The position numbers were made by a program, and so were the translations under genes. Positions 56,470 through 64,000 of a stretch of 64,000 nt of DNA are shown here, piece after piece. The stretch lies in contig NC_003062.2 in NCBI RefSeq assembly GCF_000092025.1, positions 494,001-558,000 of the forward strand, read 5' to 3'. Source of the stretch: Agrobacterium fabrum str. C58. GTDB taxonomy: Bacteria; Pseudomonadota; Alphaproteobacteria; Rhizobiales; Rhizobiaceae. The number at the start of each line of letters is the position of its first letter. Positions within the stretch are counted from its first letter, which is position 1. A model generated the notes under the pieces. That model searched no databases, was not told the origin of the DNA, and saw only the letters and a program-made list of their open reading frames with translations.

Positions 56470-56907
56470 ATGAAAAAATCCGCCTATTCCGAACAGCGGG
56501 AAATGATCGTCGCAGAGGCGATCAACCCGATCGCCACTGAATTACGCTTGCTCGACCCGGCCGACCTGATTTCACTGCTCCGATTCGAGTGCTATGGCAG
56601 TATCGCCGATCTCGTTTCGTCGGCGGCGGAGCTTTATTATCATCCAGGCACGATCAATTTCGGCGCCGGCGGCGAATATAAGCTCGAATGGGAAGGCGTG
56701 CCGGAGATCGTCCTCGATCTCGAACTCAAGCCGAAGGGCGCGACGGTCTATGCGCGATTGATTCTCGCCGACAGGCATGCGGCGGTCGAGATCAATCATG
56801 TCTCGTTTCAGAACCCTTCCGAAAACCCGGATGAAAATACCGAGTTTCTCCAACGCAGCCTGACAGCCGCCCGATTCGTGGCCTCTCGTCAGGGCGAAGC
56901 GGCTTAA
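56470..56907 (+). CDS. Conserved hypothetical protein downstream of flhB
   Basis: 145 residues, no membrane helix or signal peptide. N-terminal helices (EAINPIATELRLLDPADLISLLRFECYGSIADLV in parts) then a beta-rich part (EYKLEWEGVPEIVLDLELKPKGATVYARLILADRHAAVEINHVSF in parts). Start is 5 nt after flhB, so they are co-transcribed. I know of no assigned function. Its constant place behind flhB in rhizobial flagellar clusters makes a cytosolic flagellar role likely. Confidence 0.7.
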   Translation: MKKSAYSEQREMIVAEAINPIATELRLLDPADLISLLRFECYGSIADLVSSAAELYYHPGTINFGAGGEYKLEWEGVPEIVLDLELKPKGATVYARLILADRHAAVEINHVSFQNPSENPDENTEFLQRSLTAARFVASRQGEAA

Positions 56908-56940
56908 CCGGATCAGCCGCCACAAATTTCCATCATGTCC

Positions 56941-56976
56941 GTTGCGCTCGTTGAATCACGGGCGCAACGACGTTTT
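56941..56976 (+). terminator. Terminator after the flhB unit
   Basis: GTTGCGC (56941-56947) and GCGCAAC (56962-56968) with a 14-nt loop, followed by GACGTTTTT. 33 nt past the stop of the preceding gene. Confidence 0.7.
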
Positions 56977-57214
56977 TCCGGCGCGTTTTGGCCCGGGCTT
57001 GCCCGAAGCCTGCCGGTTTATGCGAAACCCGGCTGCGAGAGACAGGAACGCCTTGCAAATCAGTCTCGTTGTTTGTTACCTATCGTATTAACGATTTGTT
57101 AACGAACGGCAGGTCGCGGTGGCTGTTTCAGGCCATTGTCGATACGCATGATGCTCCTGCTCGTTGTCGGCACCGCGCCGGATTTTTTCTGAAATTTTGA
57201 GTTGGGTGGACCCC
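56977..57214. promoter_or_regulatory. flaD upstream region
   Basis: Holds GTTACC (57075-57080) and GTTAAC (57098-57103), 23 nt apart, similar to the motifs upstream of the other flagellins. It does not have the TGTCCC two-hairpin leader of flaA, flaB and flaC. Ribosome site TTGGGTGG before ATG 57215. Confidence 0.45.
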
Positions 57215-58507
57215 ATGACAAGCATTTTGACCAATGCGGCGGCGATGGCCGCGCTGCAAACCCTGCGTATGATCGACAAGAACCTCGAGACGACGCAGGC
57301 GCGCGTGTCATCGGGCTTTCGTGTCGAGACTGCGGCGGACAATGCGGCCTACTGGTCCATTGCGACGACGATGCGCTCCGACAATAGCGCACTTTCGGCC
57401 GTGCAGGACGCGTTGGGCCTGGGCGCGGCCAAGGTCGACACCGCCTATGACGCGCTTGAAAGCACCATCGAGGTCGTCAAGCAGATCAAGGCCAAGCTTG
57501 TCGCCGCCTATGGCGTGGGTGCCGACCGCGGTAAAATCCAGGATGAAATCAAGCAGCTTCAGGAACAGCTGAAGAGCATCTCCGAATCGGCTTCCTTCTC
57601 GGGCGAGAACTGGCTGCAGGCCAGCATCAGCAACAGCGGTACGCCGCCGGTTGCGGAATCGATCACGAAAAAAGTCGTCGCATCCTTCACCAGGACCGGC
57701 TCCGGCAATGTGGGGGTCACCACCGTCGATTATACGCTCGACAGCAGCACGGTGCTTTTTGACCTGAGCGGCGGGAAGCTTGGGATTCTCGATAAGAACG
57801 CCGTTTTTGTCAGTAAAACGGAGACAGAGGTCATGCAGACCTCGACGACGGCCGGTAAGACGTCGCAAGCGGGTTATGTGGTTGAGAAGCTGAGCGACGC
57901 GCAGATCGGCGCGCTCAATGCCACGACGACAGATACGAACACGGATCCCAATCTCTATAGCAATGGCACGGACAACTATCTCCGCCTTGCGGAAAACGTC
58001 TGGGTCAAGGCCACGGCGACGAACCCGTCTAGCGGCGGCACGACCGTTTCCCCTGCTTATCGCGACACCGGCAGCACTGACTGGTTCTATGATGTCAGCG
58101 CTGGTACGGCTTCTGCCAATCGTTCCCTCGGTTTTTCCGTATCCACCCTTGATCTCGGCAATCTCGATGTCGTCGCTGCAGCCATGGGTGGCTTTGCTGG
58201 CGGCGGCACGACCTATACCGGCGCAGACGCCATCGACATGATGATGTCTTTCGTCGACAAGCAGCTCGAGGCAATGACCAGCACGGCTTCCAGCCTCGGT
58301 TCGCTGCAGAGCCGTATCAGCATGCAGGAAAACTTCGTTTCGAGCTTGATGGATGTGATCGACAAGGGTGTCGGCCGTCTCGTCGATGCTGACATGAACG
58401 AGGAATCGACCAGGCTGAAAGCCTTGCAGACGCAGCAGCAGCTCGGCATCCAGGCACTCTCCATCGCCAATGCCAATGCGGAAAATATCCTCCAGCTCTT
58501 CAAGTAA
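57215..58507 (+). CDS. flaD: Flagellin FlaD
   Basis: 430 residues from ATG 57215 (MTSILTNAAAMAALQTLRMI); the frame is open upstream. The N-terminal (ARVSSGFRVETAADNAAYW) and C-terminal (MNEESTRLKALQTQQQLGIQALS) core regions match the other flagellins, but the variable centre is about 110 residues longer (about 130-345), rich in Thr, Ser and Gly. Separate from the flaABC cluster and in opposite orientation. Length matches FlaD of A. tumefaciens. Confidence 0.93.
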   Translation: MTSILTNAAAMAALQTLRMIDKNLETTQARVSSGFRVETAADNAAYWSIATTMRSDNSALSAVQDALGLGAAKVDTAYDALESTIEVVKQIKAKLVAAYGVGADRGKIQDEIKQLQEQLKSISESASFSGENWLQASISNSGTPPVAESITKKVVASFTRTGSGNVGVTTVDYTLDSSTVLFDLSGGKLGILDKNAVFVSKTETEVMQTSTTAGKTSQAGYVVEKLSDAQIGALNATTTDTNTDPNLYSNGTDNYLRLAENVWVKATATNPSSGGTTVSPAYRDTGSTDWFYDVSAGTASANRSLGFSVSTLDLGNLDVVAAAMGGFAGGGTTYTGADAIDMMMSFVDKQLEAMTSTASSLGSLQSRISMQENFVSSLMDVIDKGVGRLVDADMNEESTRLKALQTQQQLGIQALSIANANAENILQLFK

Positions 58508-58786
58508 CGGGTTTCGGCCGGCGCGGGCGAGCGGATGAATGGGCGCGGGTTGCCTGATGAGGCCCGCCTTCATCCTCGCACAAGTTTGAACACCTAACGT
58601 CGGGGCAAGATCGGGTGGATCGCATGGCGCGATCCGGCCGGGAATCATGGAAGAGACGGGCAGGGTAGCAAGGATGACGGTGGTGCCGCCAAACGGCTTA
58701 GAGCATTTCCAGGAAGAGTGGACGCCGGTTTTCCGTCTGGAAATACGGCTTTCTCTCCCTGTTGGCCAGTTTTGCCGGGGGCAGGC

Positions 58787-59443
58787 ATGAGCGCGTCGAT
58801 TGCACGATTTCTCAAGGATTTCGGTGAGGCTCAACCGGCTTCACCGGCCTTCGGCGACGGGTTGGCGGATGCCGATACCGATTTCGCCTCTGGTTTTGCC
58901 GATATCACCTCCGGTTTCGACGATTTGACACCCGTCGATGCGGAAGGGGAAAAACAGGCGGCCTATGCCCGTGGTTACGAGGATGCGACCCGCGAGATCA
59001 CCGAAAAGATGCAGGCCGAGCGGGAAGAGCTGCTCGCCGCCCACGCGGCCGAGCTGGAGGAACTGCGTTCTGTCTATCTTGAGGAGACAGCCGTTTTTCT
59101 CTCGCGCCGTCTGCGTGAAGGTATCGATGCAATCGCGGCCAATCTCAGCGAACAGACCGCCAATATTCTTGCGCCGCTTCTGACGGAAAAGCTGTCGCTC
59201 AAGGCGGTGTCGTCGCTGGCGGATGTCGTGCGCGCCTCCATGCCGGATGGTGAGGCGGTCACGCTTGTCGTGAAAGGCCCGAAAAACCTGTTCGAGCAGT
59301 TGAAGACCCAGCCGGGTTTTGAAGAAGAGACGATGAAATTTACCGAGACCGCCGATATCGATCTTTCGATCGAGTTGGGTGAAAGCGTGTTCGTGACGCG
59401 CATGTCCGCCTGGGCATCCAGTCTTCGCAAGGTGATGAAATGA
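58787..59443 (+). CDS. FliH-like protein upstream of motB
   Basis: 218 residues from ATG 58787 (GGGGCAGG upstream). N-terminal flexible acidic part, then [42 protein letters not shown] (in parts), a long charged helix preceded by the AYxxGY pattern, and a C-terminal alpha/beta region ([30 protein letters not shown]). This is the layout of FliH, the stator-like regulator of FliI. No other fliH is visible in the window. Overlaps motB by 4 nt. FliH assignment is inferred from layout only. Confidence 0.6.
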   Translation: MSASIARFLKDFGEAQPASPAFGDGLADADTDFASGFADITSGFDDLTPVDAEGEKQAAYARGYEDATREITEKMQAEREELLAAHAAELEELRSVYLEETAVFLSRRLREGIDAIAANLSEQTANILAPLLTEKLSLKAVSSLADVVRASMPDGEAVTLVVKGPKNLFEQLKTQPGFEEETMKFTETADIDLSIELGESVFVTRMSAWASSLRKVMK

Positions 59444-60741
59444 GTGAAGGCGAAAATCACCACCACGGCAAGAACGAGATCATCATCGTCAAGCGCCACA
59501 AGGGCGGGCACGATGGCGCCCATGGCGGCGCCTGGAAGATCGCCTATGCCGACTTCATGACGGCGATGATGGCGTTCTTCCTCGTCATGTGGCTGGTCAA
59601 TGCCGCCAATGAGGAGACCAAGGCCTCGGTCGCCAGCTATTTCAACCCGATAAAGCTGTCCGACGAGAAACCCTCGTCCAAGGGACTGGAAAAGCCTGCC
59701 GATAAGGAAGAGGGCGTCCAGAAGAAGGACCAGTCCAACATCCAGGCGGAGAAGGTGACCAAGGGCTCCGCCGCGGCGACGGGCGAAGATCTGACATCGC
59801 AGACGGGCGAACAGTCGAATTTCTCCGAGGCCGACTTTTTCGAAAACCCCTATTCCGTGTTGGCGGAAATCGCCCAGCAGGTCGGGCAGCAGGCCAATGT
59901 CAGCGCCAAGGGCGAGGGCGGTGCGGCCGATTCCGGCCCGGCGACCGGTGCAAGCGGCGGCGAAGCCTATCGCGATCCCTTCGATCCGGATTTCTGGACG
60001 CAGCAGGTGAAAATCACCCGCGCCGATCAGAAGCAGGTTCCCTCAGAGGCCGCGCAGGCTGCCGATGGCAAACAGCAGGATGTGGCGGCCAAGGAGGCCG
60101 ATAAGAGCGCTGAGGCAGTTACTCTCGTGCAGGCCGGTAAGCCCGCCGACAAGGCGGAAGATGGCAAGTCGATGGAAATCGCGGCGGTGGTGCCGCAGCA
60201 GCGCCCGGATGCCGCCGAGCAGGCCGCGCTTGCCAAGCCCAATCCGGACCAGGCAAGCAAAGCCAGCGATGCCGAATGGGAAAAGGCCGATACACTGCGC
60301 GAAGAAATCGAGAAGCAGATATCCGGCATCACCGGCAAGCTTTCCGAGGGACTGGTGGTGACGCCGGCCGAAGGCGGATTGCTGCTGACCATTTCCGACC
60401 AGGCGGAGACGCCGATGTTCAATATCGGATCGGCCGTTCCCCGGGGTGAGCTGGTTCTGGCCATGGAAAAGATCGGCAAGTTGCTGCAGGAGCGCGGCGG
60501 TAGCGTGGTGATCCGCGGCCATACCGATGGCCGGCAGTTCAAGGGTGAGGCCAATGACAACTGGCGTCTTTCCATGGATCGTGCCCATAGCGCCTATTAC
60601 ATGCTGGTGCGCGGCGGCCTCTCGGAAGAACGGGTGAAACAGGTTTCGGGTTTTGCGGACCGCAGATTGCAGGTGCCGTCGAACCCTCTCGCGGATGCCA
60701 ATCGCCGTATCGAAATCCTGCTTGAGGCTGATCGGGGGTGA
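59440..60741 (+). CDS. motB: MotB flagellar stator protein
   Basis: 433 residues. His-rich cytoplasmic N terminus, one membrane helix with the proton-carrying D38 ([21 protein letters not shown]), a plug region, a long low-complexity periplasmic linker (about 70-280) and a C-terminal OmpA-like peptidoglycan-binding domain ([34 protein letters not shown] in parts). Longer than enteric MotB because of the linker. In rhizobia MotC binds this periplasmic part. Overlaps motC. Confidence 0.95.
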   Translation: MSEGENHHHGKNEIIIVKRHKGGHDGAHGGAWKIAYADFMTAMMAFFLVMWLVNAANEETKASVASYFNPIKLSDEKPSSKGLEKPADKEEGVQKKDQSNIQAEKVTKGSAAATGEDLTSQTGEQSNFSEADFFENPYSVLAEIAQQVGQQANVSAKGEGGAADSGPATGASGGEAYRDPFDPDFWTQQVKITRADQKQVPSEAAQAADGKQQDVAAKEADKSAEAVTLVQAGKPADKAEDGKSMEIAAVVPQQRPDAAEQAALAKPNPDQASKASDAEWEKADTLREEIEKQISGITGKLSEGLVVTPAEGGLLLTISDQAETPMFNIGSAVPRGELVLAMEKIGKLLQERGGSVVIRGHTDGRQFKGEANDNWRLSMDRAHSAYYMLVRGGLSEERVKQVSGFADRRLQVPSNPLADANRRIEILLEADRG

Positions 60742-62018
60742 GTGTGACGAAAACCTCGAAACGCTGGCTTCTTCTTGCGGCGACGCTTTGCGGTCTCGGC
60801 TCCGAGCCGAGCAAGGCGTTTTCGCAGTCGCAAGACAATCTTATGCCATATGCCATGTTGCGGTCGCTGCAATTCGTGCAGGATTCGGTCGCCATGGGAG
60901 ATCATTCCGCCTCCGAAATGCAGCGCTTTCTGCTGCAGACAATCGATGAACGGCTGAAGAGCGCGCCTTCGGCCATCTTCAAGGATCCGCGCAATGTCGA
61001 TGCGGCGCTGATCTATGCGATGAGCGGCGGCAACCCGGCCACGCTGGAACTGCTGGTGGCGCGCGATGTCGACGGCAATTTCGACAGCCGAGTCGCTGAT
61101 ATCCTGCGTAAATACCTGTCAGGCAAGGGAACGCTGGTGGCGCAGAGTATCGCCGCCATGGTTCCGGAATATCGCGGCACGCGGATTGGCGCCTATCTGG
61201 CGCTGATTGGCGGCAATGTGACGATCCCCCGCGATCCGCTGGCGGCGCTTACCTTTTACGACATCGCCCGGCTTGAAGCGCCCGGTACCATCGTGGAGGA
61301 GGCGGCGCTGCGCCGCTCGCTCGCGATTGCGGTGGAAGACGGCGATGCGACAAAGGGTGTCGACTATGCGCAGCGTTATGCGCGGCGGTTCCTGCATTCG
61401 CCCTATGCCAGCCAGTTTGCGGATCTTCTGGTCTCGCTGGTGGTCAAGCGCGCCGATTCCATCGGCGAGGAGGCGATACAGGAAACCTTCGCCATGATGG
61501 ATGCGGAGAGGCAGAAGGAAGCTTATCTGCGCCTTTCCCGCCTCGCGGCGATCAGCGGCAAGGATTCGCTGGCGCGCATGGCGGCGGTGAAGGCGAAGAC
61601 GCTTTCTCCGGCTTTGCCGGGCACACCGGAAGTTCAGGCCAACCTCTATGAAAGTCTCTCCAACATTGGCACGCCCGATGTGGTGAGCGCGATAGAGGCG
61701 ATCGGCCAAATTCCCGAAGCGCAGCTGTCGGATCGCGACAGGGCCCTGCGCGATGCGGCAAGGGCGATTGCCGACCAGGTCGTGCGTCCCCCTTCCGCAG
61801 AGACCGGCGTCGAGGCCAAGGCTGCGGCGACGAACGAGCCCGGCGGCACAGCACCTGCAAAAGAGGCGGCGGTTGCTGCCGATACAAAAAGCATATGGCG
61901 GGTTGAAACCCAGAAGGCGGACGATGCGGGCGAAAATGTCCGGCAACTCGTGACGAGTGGCCGCAGCAAGCTCGATGAAATCGACAGCCTGTTGAAGAAA
62001 GGCGAGGGGGCACCATGA
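60738..62018 (+). CDS. motC: MotC periplasmic motor protein
   Basis: 426 residues. N-terminal signal peptide ([22 protein letters not shown]) and a helical, repeat-like periplasmic body ([55 protein letters not shown]) followed by an Ala/Glu-rich tail. In S. meliloti MotC is a periplasmic protein that binds MotB and is essential for rotation; it needs MotE (43757-44293). GTG/ATG start region overlaps motB by 4 nt. Confidence 0.93.
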   Translation: MSVTKTSKRWLLLAATLCGLGSEPSKAFSQSQDNLMPYAMLRSLQFVQDSVAMGDHSASEMQRFLLQTIDERLKSAPSAIFKDPRNVDAALIYAMSGGNPATLELLVARDVDGNFDSRVADILRKYLSGKGTLVAQSIAAMVPEYRGTRIGAYLALIGGNVTIPRDPLAALTFYDIARLEAPGTIVEEAALRRSLAIAVEDGDATKGVDYAQRYARRFLHSPYASQFADLLVSLVVKRADSIGEEAIQETFAMMDAERQKEAYLRLSRLAAISGKDSLARMAAVKAKTLSPALPGTPEVQANLYESLSNIGTPDVVSAIEAIGQIPEAQLSDRDRALRDAARAIADQVVRPPSAETGVEAKAAATNEPGGTAPAKEAAVAADTKSIWRVETQKADDAGENVRQLVTSGRSKLDEIDSLLKKGEGAP

Positions 62019-63364
62019 TCGACGCAACCATCAACGCGATAGTGAACGCGCCACCACCCGACGCCCGCGCTAGCGGCGCAAATGCAAGGGACGACGCCAA
62101 GGGCGGCAGCTTCGGCGATGCACTTTCCACGGTCCGGGACGAACGCTCGCCGCAATCGCGGCATCAGGATGCGGGTTCGGCCAAGGAGCAGCACGCAAAA
62201 CCCGATGACGAGCCTGAAAAGACGGATGCTCCGGTCAAACGCCCCCCAACTTTTCTGAATGCGATCGCTCGCGACCATGCCGGCGAACCCCGTAACCACG
62301 AGACGGTGGCCGAGTTTCAGAACGCTCTGAAAACGGTGCGCACCTCGGCTGACAACGGCAAAACCGGCAAGAAGCTCAAGGATGAGACGGACAGGGATGC
62401 CGAGACGGCGGCGGACACGATTGATCCGAAGCTCGCGGAGCTCAAGACCGTCATGATCGGTGCCGGCGATATTGCGACAGCCAAGTCGCCGCTTGAGGAA
62501 ATTGCGCAGGCGATTGCCGGCAAGGTGGATTCGGTGAAATCCGACAGGGCCGAACCCGTGCACGGCAAGGCGGAACCTTCGCTGAAGGATATGCCCACGA
62601 AGATGGAACTCGCCAAAAACGAGACGGACACCGGCGCGGAAGGCGGCAACGATGCCTCGGCCTTCCGTTTCTCCTCCTCCCGCTCGGGCACGGCCCGCGC
62701 GCTTGATATGGGCACGGTTCAGCGTGAAGGCCGTGTCGAGTTCGATGTCCGGGACAGCAGCGGCAAAGTGGCCGATAACGTCACTGTTGTCGATTCGCGG
62801 CGGTTCATCGGCCTGGCGCCTTCGACCAATGCTTCGGCTCTGACCGGCCTCATCGTCAATGATCCGGAATGGGTCAGCGCCATGCAGCCGGGTTCTTCGC
62901 TGTCCAATGCGGCGGCCCAGAGCAGCACGGGCAAAGTCGTGCATACACTGAAGCTGCACATGACGCCGATCGAACTCGGATCGGTGACGATGTCGCTGCG
63001 CCTTGCGGGTGATGAGCTTGCCGTTCACATGACGGTGGAGAGCATGGCGGCCTATAAAAAGCTCCAGGACGACAGCAAGAGCATCCTTGAAGGTCTCAAG
63101 GCGCAGGGTCTGACGGTCGACAACATCACCATCAGCATCGCTTCTTCCGACAAGAGTGACCAAACGGGCACACAAGGCAACAATCAGCAAAATCAGCAGG
63201 CGCAGCAGCAGGGCCAGCAGGCCTCCGCTGGGCGCAACCGTGACGAGTCCGGCGCACGGGATGGCCGGCAAGGCAATGGTGATAATTTGGGGGTGCATAA
63301 TGAAGGCATGGATGGCGCTCTCGGCTCTGGCCGTTCTTCTGCTGACAATGGCGTCTACCTCTGA
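62015..63364 (+). CDS. fliK: FliK hook-length control protein (formerly MotD)
   Basis: 449 residues. Long disordered, charged N-terminal two-thirds and a C-terminal Flg_hook-like domain (LKLHMTPIELGSVTMSLRLAGDELAVHMTVESMAAYKKL in parts), then a Gln/Asn-rich tail. MotD of rhizobia was recognised as FliK, which measures hook length and triggers the FlhB switch. Overlaps motC; its last 65 nt overlap the next gene in another frame. Confidence 0.88.
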   Translation: MIDATINAIVNAPPPDARASGANARDDAKGGSFGDALSTVRDERSPQSRHQDAGSAKEQHAKPDDEPEKTDAPVKRPPTFLNAIARDHAGEPRNHETVAEFQNALKTVRTSADNGKTGKKLKDETDRDAETAADTIDPKLAELKTVMIGAGDIATAKSPLEEIAQAIAGKVDSVKSDRAEPVHGKAEPSLKDMPTKMELAKNETDTGAEGGNDASAFRFSSSRSGTARALDMGTVQREGRVEFDVRDSSGKVADNVTVVDSRRFIGLAPSTNASALTGLIVNDPEWVSAMQPGSSLSNAAAQSSTGKVVHTLKLHMTPIELGSVTMSLRLAGDELAVHMTVESMAAYKKLQDDSKSILEGLKAQGLTVDNITISIASSDKSDQTGTQGNNQQNQQAQQQGQQASAGRNRDESGARDGRQGNGDNLGVHNEGMDGALGSGRSSADNGVYL

Positions 63365-63878
63365 AAACGCGTCGGCTTCGGCAACATCAGGTGTCTGTGA
63401 AAGAGAGATCCAGTCGGCCGCCCGCAAATATGGCGTGCCGGAAGGAATTCTCTATTCCGTCGGCCTGACCGAGACGGGCCGCAAGGGGCGTCTCGACCCC
63501 AATGCCATGAATATTGAGGGAAAACCGGTATTTGCGGCCTCTACGGAGGAGGCGATGGTGACTTTCGAGGCGGCGAAACGCAACGGCGCCAAGCTGATCG
63601 ACCTCGGATGCATGCAAATAAACCATTATTTCCACGGCGAAAACTTCACCTCCGCGCGGGAAATGTTCGATCCGCGCCGCAATGTCGAATATGCCGCCAT
63701 GTTCCTGCGCAATCTCCACAACAGGCATGAAACCTGGACAATGGCAGTCGCGCGCTATCACGCCGGCCCGAATAATGACCCCGCGCAGAAGAAATATGTC
63801 TGCCGCGTCATCGCCAATCTCGTGGCGACGGGGTACGGGAAATGGACTGCCAACGCGAAAAACTTTTGCGACGGATAG
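63300..63878 (+). CDS. Lytic transglycosylase, probably flagellar
   Basis: 192 residues from ATG 63300 inside the end of fliK; the frame is open upstream but the signal peptide starts here (MKAWMALSALAVLLLTMAS...ASA). SLT-like domain with catalytic Glu in YSVGLTETGRKG, LGCMQINHYFHG and YHAGPNN. Opens the peptidoglycan for rod assembly, replacing the muramidase part of FlgJ, which rhizobia lack. Two cysteines near the ends could form a disulfide. Confidence 0.88.
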   Translation: MKAWMALSALAVLLLTMASTSENASASATSGVCEREIQSAARKYGVPEGILYSVGLTETGRKGRLDPNAMNIEGKPVFAASTEEAMVTFEAAKRNGAKLIDLGCMQINHYFHGENFTSAREMFDPRRNVEYAAMFLRNLHNRHETWTMAVARYHAGPNNDPAQKKYVCRVIANLVATGYGKWTANAKNFCDG

Positions 63879-64000
63879 CAACCTGAAATTGTCTTTCAAG
63901 GTCGCAGGACTCGTAATTTGAAATGTGGCGATAGATTGATCGAAAAAAGGCGCCGCAAGCTGTTTTTTTGGGTTTTTAAAATTTTTACACAAAAATTTTG
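63879..64000. other. AT-rich intergenic region at the window end
   Basis: 122 nt, AT-rich with T- and A-runs near the edge. No gene visible. In rhizobial clusters the regulator gene rem or ftcR is expected next. Confidence 0.4.

Noticed and set aside
58617..58635. GGATCGC...GCGATCC inverted repeat between flaD and the FliH-like gene
   Set aside because: No T-run and only one copy; not enough to call a terminator or operator.
57308..58834. 508-residue open frame opposite flaD
   Set aside because: Shadow of the flagellin gene, no protein-like features.
61646..63427. 593-residue open frame opposite motC and fliK
   Set aside because: Antisense shadow of two recognised genes, no family features.

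Overview
The window comes from a high-GC alphaproteobacterial chromosome of the Rhizobiaceae, most likely an Agrobacterium (A. fabrum / A. tumefaciens complex). The support is gene content and order (che operon, fliF, visN-visR, flaA-flaB-flaC, flgBC-fliE-flgG-flgA-flgI-motE-flgH-fliL-fliP, motA-fliM-fliN-fliG-flhB, flaD, motB-motC-fliK) together with flagellin lengths of 306, 320, 313 and 430 residues, which match what I recall for FlaA-D of A. tumefaciens. No database search was possible.

Layout. 1-9.7 kb: the 3' part of a fadJ-type 3-hydroxyacyl-CoA dehydrogenase, a small membrane protein, tRNA-Phe, an AlkB-like dioxygenase of divergent base composition, and a leftward seven-subunit-type cation/proton antiporter operon (phaAB fused, phaC-G) in which almost every gene overlaps the next by ATGA. 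9.98-18 kb: the chemotaxis operon (globin-type soluble receptor icpA, cheS, cheY1, cheA, cheR, cheB, cheY2, cheD, cheT) without a cheW. 18-21.7 kb: fliF, a terminator, and the master regulators visN-visR. 21.8-27.2 kb: a transmembrane chemoreceptor and a convergent 1169-residue transporter-fused hybrid histidine kinase. 27.5-31.5 kb: mscL, an aminotransferase, a galE-type epimerase and an unknown membrane-anchored protein. 31.6-37.5 kb: a leftward housekeeping run (murA, DUF2948, hisD, UPF0262, LMW phosphatase, infA, maf, yacG). 37.7 kb: tRNA-Thr.

37.9-63.9 kb is flagellar. Three leftward flagellin genes (flaC, flaB, flaA) each have their own terminator and a conserved two-hairpin leader. They are followed by the leftward fliP...flgB operon, a second leftward operon (DUF1217 gene, flgF, fliI, an unknown membrane protein), the divergent rightward motA-fliM-fliN-fliG then flhB and an unknown gene, the isolated flagellin flaD, and finally a FliH-like gene, motB, motC, fliK (motD) and a lytic transglycosylase. 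Together the window encodes the MS-ring, C-ring, part of the export gate with its ATPase, rod, P- and L-ring, stator with rhizobial accessory proteins (MotC, MotE), filament, chemosensory pathway and the top-level transcription regulator.

The items most worth a second look are non-coding. One is a conserved pair of RNA hairpins in front of flaA, flaB and flaC whose inner helix covers the ribosome-binding region and keeps its pairing with changes between genes. The other is an AT-rich block upstream of flaA with four GTTAC motifs in alternating orientation at exact 24-bp intervals. Protein-level oddities include a globin-type chemoreceptor without the expected haem histidine, a CheZ-like DxxxQ motif in CheT, and a candidate FliH hidden between flaD and motB.
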